A stretch of 37,500 nucleotides of DNA from Prorocentrum cordatum (GCA_963575745.1 CAUYUJ010000672.1:1-37500); one strand, 5' to 3'. Positions 19,514 through 28,559 are shown, counted from the first letter of the stretch. The notes: generated from the letters alone by a model not told the origin. Made by a program: numbers and translations.

Positions 19514-19658
19514 TGCGATGCCCAACAACACGTGTTGTCCCAAACCGGCAGCCGCCGCTGTTGGGCGGGCGGCTTTAATTCTTCAGTGGACAACGTCCGC
19601 GGCGGCGCGGACAACGAGTCATGTTCAACATGAACAAGAACTTCTGTTGGGCATCGTA
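19514..19658. mobile_element. IRE-H copy 1: short inverted-repeat element
   Basis: Left GCGATGCCCAACAACACGTG. Right end on the opposite strand TACGATGCCCAACAGAAGTT. The interior includes CGCCGCTGTTGGGCGGGCGG. It shares its whole length with 23458-23606. About 145 bp, non-coding. Confidence 0.65.
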
Positions 19659-20757
19659 CTCATTCTTTCCCTAACCATTTCGATCGTCCCGACCAGATGT
19701 CTTGACCCCTCCGTGGAACCGGCGAGTCGTCCTGAATTGCTGCTTAATGGCCCTGGGGCCCCTGAAGGCTCCCCAATGGCCCGCCGTCGTGTTTTTCTTG
19801 GTAAGAGAATAGCCATAATGATTTCTGCACAACGAGAAGAATCGGGGAGATGTAGACCTGGGGTACGGGGGACTCGGGTTGGCCTGACGCGGCCGTCATG
19901 AAAATGACGATACCCCCGCTGCAAACATCCCACGAAAACTGGACCGTCAAAATCATGAACGCGCTCGTCAAAAAACGTCGGAAAACCCGAGTTCTGGCGC
20001 ACTCGAGTCTTACGTTTCGCCAAAGGAAACGTGGGCCTGGTCCACCACCCAAGCACGGTGGCAATCTAGGTAAACGACTGCCAGACAGAAAGGCCGAATC
20101 CGGCCAGACGCCAAACACCATCCGACGTCACTCTTGTCCCCGCGCGAATGTCAAAGTCAACCTGCGAAGGACCTATCGAGCGAAACGCCACCGCAACGCC
20201 CTCGGAAGGGTCCCGCTTCGGGGGCGAGATCGGCACGGCACTGTGAGGAGACGCAGCGTTGAGGAAATTCTGAGGGCCAAGATCCTGGATACGCTCATCA
20301 CCCGACGGTTTCTGGCAGACAGGGGAGCAGCGGTTGTCCCCAGCAAGTGGTTCTGCATCTAAGGAGGCGATGATGGGAAGCCCCGCCCTGACGCAACACA
20401 GGAGACCCCATTTGTGTGGCCTCTTGTTACCATGCCGTCGGCTTCCCGAGTGCAGCTCCCAAGACACCCCCCATCCGTAGTGAATGTGTGCACGCATGGG
20501 CACTTCCTTTTTGGCAATCGGCGGTGGAGCAACAATCCGCTTGCCTGGCCGCCTGAATTCCCACCACCGAAAAACCAGCGCGGAATTCTTGGTATGGCGC
20601 TGGACTCCACACCCCTGGCGCACGTCGCTGGGAGCGCCGCCCAGGGGGACATCCGAAAGAGCAGGTTACGTACAAATTTGGTTGTTTGTTGAATACCAAA
20701 GAGAGAACGCGTTTCACGGGCGCTTGCCTGGGGAACATTCGGCGGCGCATTTCGAAC
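19659..20757. other. Anonymous region
   Basis: About 1.1 kb without a recognised repeat family. A plus-strand frame from 19898 to 20362 (154 codons, Arg/Lys-rich, ending in a stretch like EEILRAKILDTLITRRF) is the most protein-like. It lacks a domain and overlaps open frames on the other strand, so it is not called. Nothing else is supported. Confidence 0.3.
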
Positions 20758-21000
20758 CGGGGGGGGCCCCCCCCCAACACTCGGCGCCGTCGATCAAAAC
20801 CAGGGGGACTCCCCTCCCTCCCACCCCCCCCCCCTCCCGAACCCCCCCCCCCCCCCCTCCCCAGGCGGGGGGGTTCAAACCCTCCCCCCTTCGGCGCCAG
20901 CGCCGGCGCTTGCGGTCGCCAGCAGCGCCCACGGCGGGGACGCAGGAACGATGACCAGAGGCAGCCCAGGGGGGGGGATTCAAACCCCCCGCCCTCCTCG
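20758..21000. repeat. C/G homopolymer runs and CCGGCGC palindromes
   Basis: G7 and C7-C14 runs alternate with GCGCCAGCGCCGGCGCTG palindromes. GGGGGGATTCAAACCCCCC-like words occur at about 20868-20890 and 20970-20992. Likely difficult to sequence; indels are to be expected. Confidence 0.75.
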
Positions 21001-21069
21001 CGCCAGCGCCGGCGCTGGCGGCGGCCAGCAGCGCCGGCGCTGGCGCAGGCGACGGCGGGGACGCAGCGA

Positions 21070-21420
21070 CACTTACCACCACTACCACCACCACCACCAC
21101 CACTACCACCACCACCACCACCGCCTCAACCCACCACCACCACCACCACCACCAATAGCACCACACAATCACCACCACCACCACCACAGCCACCACCACC
21201 ACAACCGCCACCACAACTCAACATCACCACCACCACCACAAAAACCCACCACCACTACCACCACCACCACCACAATCTACCACACCACCACCACCACCGC
21301 CACAACCACCACCACTACCAGCAACACAACCCACCACCACCACAAACCACCACACCACCATCACCACCACCACAAACCACCACCACCACAAACCACCGTC
21401 GTCCTCGTCGACGCTCCCCG
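21070..21420 (+). repeat. (ACC)n/(CCA)n imperfect microsatellite
   Basis: About 350 bp of ACC triplets with scattered ACT, ACA and ATC changes. Three frames read as poly-His, poly-Thr or poly-Pro. This is composition and not a histidine-rich gene. Confidence 0.9.
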
Positions 21421-21619
21421 CCACCGCCGTCCGCCGCCGCAGGCGCCGGCGCCGGCCCAGAAATGGATATCGTCGTCCCCGCCGTCGCCAGCCGCCGCCG
21501 ACACAAGCGACGGCCCGAGGAGGGGGGACGCAGAGGAGGGAAGGGGGGTGGGGGGGGGGTCCGGTTCCATCCCCCCCCCCTCCCCCCCCTCCAAGCGACC
21601 ACAGAACTCGCTCTCTCGT

Positions 21620-22140
21620 ACCAAAGAATCTCGAGGCCGCCGAAATGATGGCAGACAGTTGCCGGATAATCGCGCCACATCGCCAATACATTGGCGATGC
21701 ATCGACGACGTCGGAACCTGAGAAATCGACTTCCGCGTCGAGCGGCATCGCCGATGCATCGGCGACGCGGCGAGATCTTCCGAAACCATCTGCTTGGACC
21801 CCATGCTTGCAATGAGTGAAACAGGTCCTGGGCCCCAAGGCTTTGACTCGGACCAGCTGTTCCTCCTGAGTCGCTCCTCGACGGCCCCGGGGCCCGTGGA
21901 GAGCCCCGAGAAGCCGAAAACAAGGAAAAACATCAAGCCCATTTTCATCAAGGCCCGTGCGCGCGAATGCCGGCGCAATCGACCCCTTTTTCTGAAGGGG
22001 CCGAAGGACACACAAACAAATCCGCCGACCCTGTCGGCGTGTGTGAGGGGCTTTTCCGTTCGAGCCATCATCTCCGTCATTCTTTATACTCGTCGTCTCT
22101 GTCCTTCCCTTTCCCTGGGACTCCTCTTCCCCTGGGCTCC
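21620..22140. other. Anonymous region with twin 20-bp palindromes
   Basis: ATCGCCAATACATTGGCGAT at about 21679-21698 and CATCGCCGATGCATCGGCGA at about 21746-21765 are both near-perfect palindromes and match each other. They are 67 bp apart. No gene seen around them. Confidence 0.5.
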
Positions 22141-22500
22141 AGCCAAGCCGACCTTGAGCAACGTCGTACTTCAGTCGAAGGGAAGCCCCTTCCCTTTGAT
22201 CCCTCCCCCGCCGGGAGGGGGGGGGGGTAGCGGGGGGGGGTAGCGACCCCCCCCCCGGGTCACATACGACGCCCCGCCCGCAAGTAATGCACGTAAGGAT
22301 TCTTTACTGTTTCGGGGCCGCGCCCCAGCCGCCCGAGCCGCGCCCGAGCCGCTCGAGCCAAGCCGACCTTGAGCAACGTCGTACTTCAGTCGAAGGGAAG
22401 CCCCTTCCCTTTGATCCCTCCCCCGCCAGGAGGGGGGGGGGGGGGGGGAGCGGGGGGGGGTAGCGACCCCCCCACCGGGTCACATACGACGCCCCCCCTT
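22141..22500 (+). repeat. Tandem duplication of ~216 bp
   Basis: AGCCAAGCCGACCTTGAGCA at 22141 recurs at 22357. It is followed in both copies by CGTCGTACTTCAGTCGAAGG, a G/C-run segment and GTCACATACGACGCCCC. The inter-copy segment 22280-22356 is unique. The copies differ mainly in the length of G runs. Confidence 0.9.
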
Positions 22501-22549
22501 CACACTCGTACGGACCATGTCTCTTGCTGTTCATAGCGATCAGGGTCGG

Positions 22550-22777
22550 CGGCACCGGCCGTAAGGCCTTCGCAATAGACACACATCCCATGATTCCAAT
22601 ATGTTCCCGTGTGCTCTGGGCTGTTTCGTCTTCCCCGCCCACTTCCCATCTTTTCCCATACTTTCCTGGGGGTCGACGATTGCTTGTGTCTGTGTGTGCG
22701 TGTGCGTGTGCGTGTGCGTGTGTGCGTGTGTGTGTGTTTGTGTGTGTGTGTGTTTTGTGTGTGTGTGTGTGTTTGTG

Positions 22778-22821
<44 letters not shown>

Positions 22822-23133
22822 TGTGTGCGGGCGGGCGGGCGGGCGGGCGGGCGGCGCGCGCGCGCGCGGGGGCGGGCGGGGGCGGGGCGGGCGGGCGGGC
22901 GGGCGGCGGGGGGCGGGCGGGCGGCGGGCGGGCGGGCGGGCGGGCGTGCGTGCGTGCGTGCGTGCGCGCGCGCGCGCGCGTGCGTGCGTGTGTGTGTGTG
23001 TGTGTGTGCGTGTGCGTGTGCGTGTGCGTGTGCGTGTGCGTGTGCGTGAATGTGTGTGTGTGTGCGTGAATGTGTGTGCGTGCGTGTGAATGTGAATGTG
23101 TGTGTGTGTGTGTGTTTGTTTCCCCTCCTGATT
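22550..23133. mobile_element. IRE-E copy 3, expanded by a (GT/GC)n microsatellite
   Basis: 22575-22700 matches IRE-E (GATTCCAATATGTTCCC, GTCTTCCCCGCCCACTTCCC, GGGGGTCGACGATTG, TTGTGTCTGTGTGTG). The expected right end, GTTTGTTTCCCCTCCTGAT, appears only at about 23112-23131. Between them lies a 430-bp dinucleotide/tetranucleotide expansion starting exactly at the element's own TGTGTCTGTGTG. Confidence 0.6.
22690..23120 (+). repeat. Alternating purine-pyrimidine expansion: (GT)n, (GTGC)n, (GGGC)n, (GC)n
   Basis: Blocks in order: TGTGCG repeats, (GT)n, (GCGT)n, (GGGC)n with GCGCGC runs, (GCGT)n, (CG)n, (GT)n, (GTGTGC)n. Almost the whole 430 bp alternates purine and pyrimidine, so it could adopt Z-DNA. 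Translated Cys/Val/Arg frames are artefacts. Confidence 0.95.
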
Positions 23134-23457
23134 TTCGTCCGTCGCTCGCTCGTGCGGCCTGGAGGGTCGGACGCGCCTCGCTCCCGCTCGGGGCGAGGCG
23201 CCCCCGGGGCGTCCGCGCAGCCCGCGGGCCTGCCCTCTCGCAGGCAGGCGGCCGCACCGCGGAGGCCACGCTCCCCGCGCGCCCGCGGCGCGCGCGCGCG
23301 CTGCGGGGGGCCCTTTTGCGGGGGCAGCCGCCCGGAGGCCAAGCGAGCTTGGCACCCTCCGCGCCGCGCCGCGGAGGATGCTTAGGAGGCAACTCCTGGG
23401 AGGTGTTCGCAAGGCCGACACTCGTGATTTGGACGACCAGAACGGGTGCGGACAAAA
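23134..23457. other. Very GC-rich anonymous region
   Basis: Dense CpG and CGCGCG words. No gene is supported in either strand. Confidence 0.4.
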
Positions 23458-23606
23458 TTGGCGCACGGCCCAACGACAGCTGCTGTCCCGAACCAGCAGC
23501 GGCCGCTGTTGGGCAGGCGGCCTTCTGTTTCAAATGGACACAGGCAGCGGCGGGGCGAACAGCGAGTCCTGCTCAGAATGAACAAGAACTGCTGTTGGGC
23601 ATTGTG
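23458..23606. mobile_element. IRE-H copy 2
   Basis: Left CACGGCCCAACGACAGCTG. Right end GAACTGCTGTTGGGCATTGT. The interior GGCCGCTGTTGGGCAGGCGG and GAATGAACAAGAACT match copy 1 at 19514-19658 throughout. Confidence 0.65.
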
Positions 23607-23847
23607 CCCAGCATTTCCGTACACATTTCGCTCGTGCCAGGATGACCTGATGACAGGTGACTAAACCCGATTAACCAAGTGTCCATGGAGCCAGGCTGCG
23701 TAGGCGGGTGTTGAGCCTGACTGCGCGGGATCGAACGGAATTGAGCGGGGTGATGGCATGAGACCCTCCGCCGGCCAAAACACCCCAAATCATGAAATCA
23801 CGCGAGGGTATGAATCGTCCAAGATGCACATGAGGGGCAACGGTAGG

Positions 23848-24036
23848 GGGGGAACAAATACCATGAATATAAACCTCTGGCGCTTCGCCCGGATTTCTTG
23901 GATCTGCGCTGGACCCCCTCCCTGGCGCGCGGAGCGCGACGGGGGCGCCGCTGGCGGCGCCGCCGGGGGGCCCAGTGCGGATCTCAGAAGTCCGCGCGGA
24001 GCGTCAACAGATTATGTTTATGGCGCTTTTCCTTCT
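23848..24036. mobile_element. IRE-D copy 2
   Basis: The core GCCCGGATTTCTTGGATCTG, TGGCGCGCGGAGCGCGACGG and GGGCGCCGCTGGCGGCGCC is shared with the copies at 8566 and 28165. The arms pair imperfectly (ATATAAACCTCTGGCGCTTC against the right end GCGTCAACAGATTATGTTTA). Module R follows at 24052. Confidence 0.65.
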
Positions 24037-24051
24037 TCGACACACGAAACC

Positions 24052-24112
24052 CAACCCTGAAACCCCAGGACGTCCATTGATCTTCGGTGTGGGAGTGTTA
24101 CGCATTCCACGT
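24052..24112 (+). repeat. Dispersed repeat module R, partial copy 2
   Basis: GAAACCCCAGGACGTCCATT and TTCGGTGTGGGAGTG. The module breaks off after about 60 bp. Directly after it, 24128-24170 repeats the right-arm sequence of IRE-D copy 2 (CGCCAACAGTTTAGGTTCAT then GGCGTCTTTT). Confidence 0.6.
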
Positions 24113-24299
24113 TTATTTATGTGGGAGCGTGCGCCAACAGTTTAGGTTCATGGCGTCTTTTCTTCTTCGAGTTGGACACTCCCAGGTGATGCATCCTGAT
24201 TAGTGGTTCGTCGAGCTCGGCCCTGTCCACGCCGCGCCGCGCAAGGGAGAGCTGCTGGGGCCGCCGACCCGATGCGCCACCGCGCCGCAGGCACCGAGG

Positions 24300-24480
24300 T
24301 GTTCGGTCGGGCACGTCCCCCAACAGGCGGTTTTTGAGCGAACAATTAAATTTAGCTAACGATACCCCATTTCTCTCTCTCTCTCTCTCTCTTATATATA
24401 TACACACATATACAACGTCCTCAGACTATATTTCGACTATTCTCGAACATTCCTCCTGTGGAAGGACATGCTCGACTTAA
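24300..24480. mobile_element. IRE-F copy 7
   Basis: Left end GTCGGGCACGTCCCCCAACA. Right end CCTCCTGTGGAAGGACATGC then TCGACTTAA, preceded by GTCCTCAGACTAT. The interior contains (CT)n (24371-24392) and a TATATATA/CACACATA tract. No coding. Confidence 0.75.
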
Positions 24481-25039
24481 ACCGAGTGGAGGCCCTCGGG
24501 ACTCTTGGGAGGTCCCAAGAGTCCTCGGCCCAAGCGGGAGGCACTATGAGGCCTCTACGAGGCCTCCCCGGGGGGACCGCCGACGTGGCGCTCTTGCTTC
24601 CGAACGGTGGCCCCCAGAGATCTGTGCACCACTTCCCCAGGACGGGCTTGTCCTCCTGAGCTGTTTTTGACACCACAAGGTCCCAGCCAGGCCGAAACTT
24701 GCTACAGAAGACCAGTCGTAATAGTTCTTCGCGGCGAGAGGTGAGGCTTTTCCTCCTGAGCAATGTTTGACAATACAGGGGCCCAGCTGGGCCGAAAATG
24801 GCCAAACGCCCGCCGTCGTAATATTTCTTCGCAACGAGAGGAGGTTGGGGTCTTGCACGGTGGCGGTGGAGGGGGAGGAGGGGGAGGAGGAGGAGGAGAC
24901 CAAAGGCTGCAAGCTCCGCCGCCCCCTGTTGACTTGCGTGCTAGATCCTATTGGTTTCGTTTGGATCGTTTTTCAAATAACTCCTCCTGGGGCCCCGGCC
25001 CAGCGCGCAGCGACGGCCACGCGGAAGAGGTGGTTGCCA
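24481..25039. other. Anonymous region with a 100-bp tandem duplication
   Basis: TCCTCCTGAG at 24651 and 24751 begins two diverged 100-bp units. Both contain TTTGACA, CCAGCYRGGCCGAAA and TCGTAATA, followed by TTCTTCGC and CGAGAGG. A short (GGA)n tract follows at about 24867-24898. No gene is supported. Confidence 0.6.
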
Positions 25040-26125
25040 AAATGTTTCAGGTCCAGATGGCTCCACTATGGACCAAGACCGCCTCCAAGACTGCCAAGAT
25101 GGCCTCCAAGCAAGATGGCCTCGAAGACGGCCCAAGAGAGTCCAAGATGCCTCGAGGTTCGCCCAGGAAGCCTCCAAGACGGCCCAAGACGGCCCCAGAG
25201 GCCTCCAGCAGGCCTCCACGACGGGCCAAGAGGCCACCAAGACGGCCCACGGAGACCTCCCAGAGGCTTCTGGGAAGGCCCGAAGAGGCCCAAATTATTA
25301 ATTTCCAGCTGTTTTTGAAGATTTTCGCATTTGCTTCTTGTCGACCTTCCGACGGGCCCGAGACGGCCCGAGGGCCCCAAAAGATCGTCTCAAGATCGCC
25401 CAAGAGGCCTCCAAGATGGCCCCAGAACGGCCAAAGAGGCCCCAAGACCGCCCGCAGCCCCCAAGACACCCTAGACCGTCTCCAAGACGGCCCTGATGCA
25501 CCCCAAGAGGGCCCCAAGCCGGCCCAGAGGGGCCCCCAAGACGGCTTCCGACGGCGTCAGACGGGCCAGGACGCCATCAAAACTGCCAACATGGCTCGAA
25601 GATGGCCCAAGACGGCCCAAGAGGCCACCAAGAGGCCTCCAAGTCAGCCCAAGAGGCCGCCATGAGGGCCACCAGGGATGCCCGAAGAGGCCAAAAGCAT
25701 TGATTACCCATGGGTTCGTGAAGGAGTTTGGCATTTGCTTCTTTTCGGCCTGCCGACGGCCCGAGACGGCCCAAGGGCCCCAAAAGATCGCCCAAGATCG
25801 CCCAAGAGGCCTCCAAGATGGCCCCAGACGGCCGAAGAGGCCCCCAAGACGGCCCCCAAGAGGACCCCAAGGCGGCTCAAGAGGCCCCCAAGACGCCCTA
25901 GATGACCTCTAAGACGGCCCTGGAGCATCCCAAGGGGGCGGCAAGCCGGCCCAGAGGGGCCCCCAAGACGGCTTCCGACGGCGCCAGACGGAACAGGATT
26001 GCCCGAAGACAGCCAAAGAGGCCCCTCAAGGGCCCCACCCAAGAGGCCCCAGGCCCCCAAGATACCTCCGAGAGGCTCCTGGGGAGCTCCGAGGAGGCCC
26101 CAAGAGTGCCCCCAGAGGCTCCCAA
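25040..26125 (+). repeat. CCAAGA/CGGCC minisatellite, block 1, with ~400-bp higher order
   Basis: 9-12 bp units such as CCAAGACGGC and CCTCCAAGATGGCC. AT-richer spacers with GCATTTGCTTCTTGTCG and GCATTTGCTTCTTTTCGG interrupt it at about 25290-25345 and 25690-25750. GGCCCAGAGGGGCCCCCAAG recurs at about 25525 and 25950. The higher-order period is therefore about 400-425 bp. Open frames in all six phases follow from the composition. Confidence 0.85.
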
Positions 26126-26225
26126 GATGCTCCCTCCTCCTCCTCCTCCTCCTCCTCCTCCACCTCCTCTTGATCTTCCCCGCCGTCCTCCCCCAAGTGT
26201 TCCCCGAAGGGTTTCTACGACGGCT
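26126..26225 (+). repeat. (CTC)n tract and conserved post-tract motif, module 1
   Basis: (CTC)n at about 26130-26170, then CCCCCAAGTGTTCCCCGAAG and GGTTTCTACGACGG. The same tract-plus-motif order appears at 27160-27290. Confidence 0.75.
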
Positions 26226-26454
26226 GGGGGCACACATGGTCCGATAGCTTGGCAGAGCTCTTGCCACAACGCTCGGCCACATGGCTGCATCCTGAAAGGC
26301 AGGGGGCGGCGGTGATTCACCGTGGCGTCTTCGATCCACCACCCCTGCAGTCTTGCCACAGGGGTGCCCGGCGTGCTAGACTTCAGGTGGTTTTTGATTC
26401 GTTGGCCGATGCCGACCCAGAAACCCGCCAGAAATGCCGGGGTCGTGGGTTTTC

Positions 26455-27155
26455 GGACCCCAGAGACTGCCGAGATGGCCCAAGATGGCCTCCGAGTTCG
26501 CCCAAGATGGTCCATGATGGCCTCCAAGACGTCCCAAGAGGGTCCAAGATGCCTCCAAGTCCGCCCAAGAAACCACCAAGACGGCCCAAGATGGCTCCGA
26601 GATGGCACAAGACAGCCCAAGAGGCCCCCCAGAGACCTCCACGAGGCCTCCAAGAGGCATCCAAGAGGCATCCAAAAGGGCATCCAGGAAGGCCCGAGGA
26701 TGCAACACAGTTATTTTTCCTGTGGCCTGTGAAGGATTTTAGCATGGGCTTCTTGTAGGCGTTCCGACGGCCCGAGACGGCCCAAGAGGACCCCAAAATC
26801 GTCCCAAGATCGCCCAAGAGGCCTCCAAGATGGCCCCATGACAACCCAAACGACCTCGAAGGCGGCCCTAAGAGCACCCGAAGACGGCCCCATAGGCCTC
26901 CAGGAAGCCCAAGGTGGCCTCCGAGATGGCCCTGGAGCACCCCAAGAGGACCCCGAGTCGGCCCAGAGAGGCCCCCAAGACGCTTCCTGACGGCGTCTTA
27001 GGGGTCAGGAATGCACTAAGACTGCCAAAGAGGCTTTAAAGAAGCCCCCGAAGGCCCCCAAGAGGCCTAAGGAGGCCTCCAGGAGGACTCCAAGAGACTC
27101 CCAGGAAGCTCCCGGGAGGCCCCCAGTGCGCCCCAAGTGGCTCCCGAGAGGTCTC
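26455..27155 (+). repeat. CCAAGA/CGGCC minisatellite, block 2
   Basis: Same unit as block 1, including one AT-richer spacer (about 26705-26760, with TGTGAAGGATTTTAGCATGG) and the GGCCCAGAGAGGCCCCCAAG landmark at about 26960. It ends in (CTC)n at 27160. Confidence 0.85.
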
Positions 27156-27295
27156 CTCCTCAACATCCTTCTCCTCCTCCTCCTCCTCCTCCTCCTCCTC
27201 CTCCTCCTCCTCCTCCTCCTCCTCCCTTTTTCTCCCTCCCCTCATCCTCCTCTCCCTTCCCCCACGTGTTCCCCGAAGGGTCTCCACAACGGCAA
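27156..27295 (+). repeat. (CTC)n tract and conserved post-tract motif, module 2
   Basis: About 20 CTC units (27164-27226), TTTTTCTCCC, then CCCCCACGTGTTCCCCGAAG and GGTCTCCACAACGG, homologous to 26176-26220. Confidence 0.8.
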
Positions 27296-27352
27296 GGGGA
27301 TTGGCCAGACTTTGCCCAGACGTGTGGCCACATAGCCGTAGTTATCCTAAAA

Positions 27353-27484
27353 TTAGGTCGGGCGTGTCCTCCTACAAGCGGATTCGGAAGAATAGCCAGA
27401 CATTAGCAAAACAATCAAAAGCAGTCAACAAAATACGAATCTGTGATTTGAATATGCCTCCTGTAGAGGGACATGCCCGCCTTA
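27353..27484. mobile_element. IRE-F copy 8 (shortest)
   Basis: Left TTAG|GTCGGGCGTGTCCTCC and subterminal AAGCGGATTCGG. Right CCTCCTGTAGAGGGACATGC then CCGCCTTA. About 130 bp. It is close to the 3' side of the oxygenase-like gene but outside its reading frame. Confidence 0.75.
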
Positions 27485-27579
27485 CTCCTAGAAGGCAGAG
27501 GGCCAGGGTGATTCGCCGTACGCAGGCGTCATTCGGCAGCAGCGTGCTGGATGCGTGGGCACCGGGCGCGGCGGGCCGC

Positions 27580-28149
27580 TCAGAGCTCACCGCCGTGACC
27601 CGGGGGGGAGGGAGGGGGTCCAGCGGGGGAGGTGGACGAGAGAGGCGCCTCCTGCGGGGCCTGCTCCGGGAGGCTCCTCCTCACGTTCGTGGTCTTCTTG
27701 TAGACGTAGTCCCCCGTGGGGTCGTCCTCCCAGTCGAAGTCCGTCGCGCCTCTGGGCGGCCACAGCAAGAATCTGTAGTACACGTTGTTGGTGCTACCCT
27801 GGTTGGGCGTCACCTTGTGAGGCGCCCATGCGGGGAAGAGCACCAACTCGCCCTGCTGTGGGGTGTGCGCGTACCGGTAGCCAAAAGGAGGGCTGTCGCC
27901 CCGCACATCATCAAAAATCAATTCGCTGGAATTCTCAGCGTGCCTGGCAAAAAAGACACCATGTACAGAAGCACCAGTGCGCACGTGCGGCCACTGGAAG
28001 TCACCAGGCCGAAACACCTCCACCCACGGCATCGTCCTGAACCTCGTTGGAGCCCTGTCGCCCTGAATGTTGGTTAAAAACTGGCTGGCCATGGCCTCCA
28101 CCCTCTTCACGAGAACCTGGAGCTCCGACGAGTCGTGCAGCTCGCTCCA
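27580..28149 (-). CDS. 2-oxoglutarate/Fe(II) oxygenase-like protein, last exon
   Basis: Proposed role: a non-haem iron dioxygenase of the putative 2OG-Fe(II) oxygenase group related to TIGR02466. The substrate is unknown. The exon starts at TGG (28149) after a CAG acceptor and stops at 27580, giving about 189 residues. In order: WSELHDSSELQVLVKRVEAM (helical), MPWVEVFRPGDFQWPHVRTG, VHGVFFARHAENSSELIFDD, GELVLFPAWAPHKVTPNQG and NNVYYRFLLWPP, then an acidic WEDDPTGDYVY stretch and a Pro/Ser-rich tail. The WxxH...GVFF and LFPxWxPHxV blocks are the family's iron-binding region; HxR appears where HxH or HxD is usual, so activity is uncertain. The strand-specific, non-repetitive composition stands out from its surroundings. 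The open frame continues upstream to 28389 only because it reads through an inverted-repeat element. Confidence 0.6.
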   Translation of the reverse strand, partial: WSELHDSSELQVLVKRVEAMASQFLTNIQGDRAPTRFRTMPWVEVFRPGDFQWPHVRTGASVHGVFFARHAENSSELIFDDVRGDSPPFGYRYAHTPQQGELVLFPAWAPHKVTPNQGSTNNVYYRFLLWPPRGATDFDWEDDPTGDYVYKKTTNVRRSLPEQAPQEAPLSSTSPAGPPPSPPGHGGEL

Positions 28150-28373
28150 CTGGTAGCTGATACTAGGGGAACGAAGAATGACAGAAACATAAAAACTCGG
28201 AGGTCCGCGCGGATTTCTCGGATCCGCGCTGGACCCCCCCTGGCGCCGCCCCTGGCGCGCTCCGCGCGCCAGGGAGGGGGGTCGAATGCCGATGCGAGAA
28301 ATCCGCGCGGACCCCCCGAGCTTGCATGCTTCTGTCATTGTTCGTTCCCCTGGATGCCCCTGTGCCGAGGCAC
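28150..28373 (-). other. Predicted 224-nt GT-AG intron containing IRE-D copy 3
   Basis: Donor GTGCCTCGGC (from 28373) and acceptor CAGCTACCAG (to 28150) keep phase. An alternative, with the boundary set by the element itself (GA donor next to CCAGGG, acceptor CCCTAG), would also keep frame and retain the YQ residues. Either way, removing the inverted-repeat element restores a continuous reading frame without its stop and its repeat-coded insert. Confidence 0.45.
28165..28351. mobile_element. IRE-D copy 3: 187-bp element with 59-bp inverted arms
   Basis: The left arm AGGGGAACGAAGAATGACAG and the right arm, AGGGGAACGAACAATGACAG on the opposite strand, stay paired through CTCGGAGGTCCGCGCGGATT for about 59 bp. 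The core TGGCGCGCTCCGCGCGCCA is a further palindrome. The core and inner arms match the copies at 8566 and 23848. It lies wholly inside the predicted intron of the oxygenase-like gene. Confidence 0.8.
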
Positions 28374-28469
28374 CGGCCGGCCGTCCCAATTCAGCTCCTC
28401 CACGGGGAGCCGCCGCTTATCCGCGAAGACGCGCTTCTGCCAGCGCAGGAAGGCGAGGTTGACGCGTCG
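28374..28469 (-). CDS. 2OG oxygenase-like gene, candidate upstream exon
   Basis: The frame reads VNLAFLRWQKRVFADKRRLP and VEELNWDGRP, protein-like and unlike the repeat translation further upstream. It ends at CCG|GTGCC, where a GT donor at 28373-28372 pairs with the CAG acceptor at 28150 in matching phase 0. The upstream edge is unclear: a CTGGCAG acceptor would start the exon at 28436, or it may extend to about 28470. Before that the frame is CCAAGA-type minisatellite. The N-terminal part of the gene is not identified. Confidence 0.4.
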
Positions 28470-28559
28470 ACGGGCCGGGGAGCCCCGCACACACGGAGCG
28501 GCCGAGACCACCGGGGAGGCCCGAGAGGCCCCCACGGGGCTCCCGAGCGGCCCCCGAGA

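Noticed and set aside
19898-20362. 154-codon plus-strand Arg/Lys-rich frame
   Set aside because: No motif, no codon or composition contrast with other frames and no recognisable homologue; left uncalled.
20951-21721. Histidine/proline/threonine-rich protein
   Set aside because: This is the translation of the (ACC)n microsatellite. All three frames are open.
22304-23533. 409-codon minus-strand frame with His-Thr and Arg-Ala repeats
   Set aside because: It reads through the (GT/GC)n expansion and GC-rich flanks, with no domain.
24763-25665. 300-codon plus-strand frame rich in Pro, Lys and Arg
   Set aside because: It follows from the CCAAGA minisatellite. Open frames exist in all phases on both strands.
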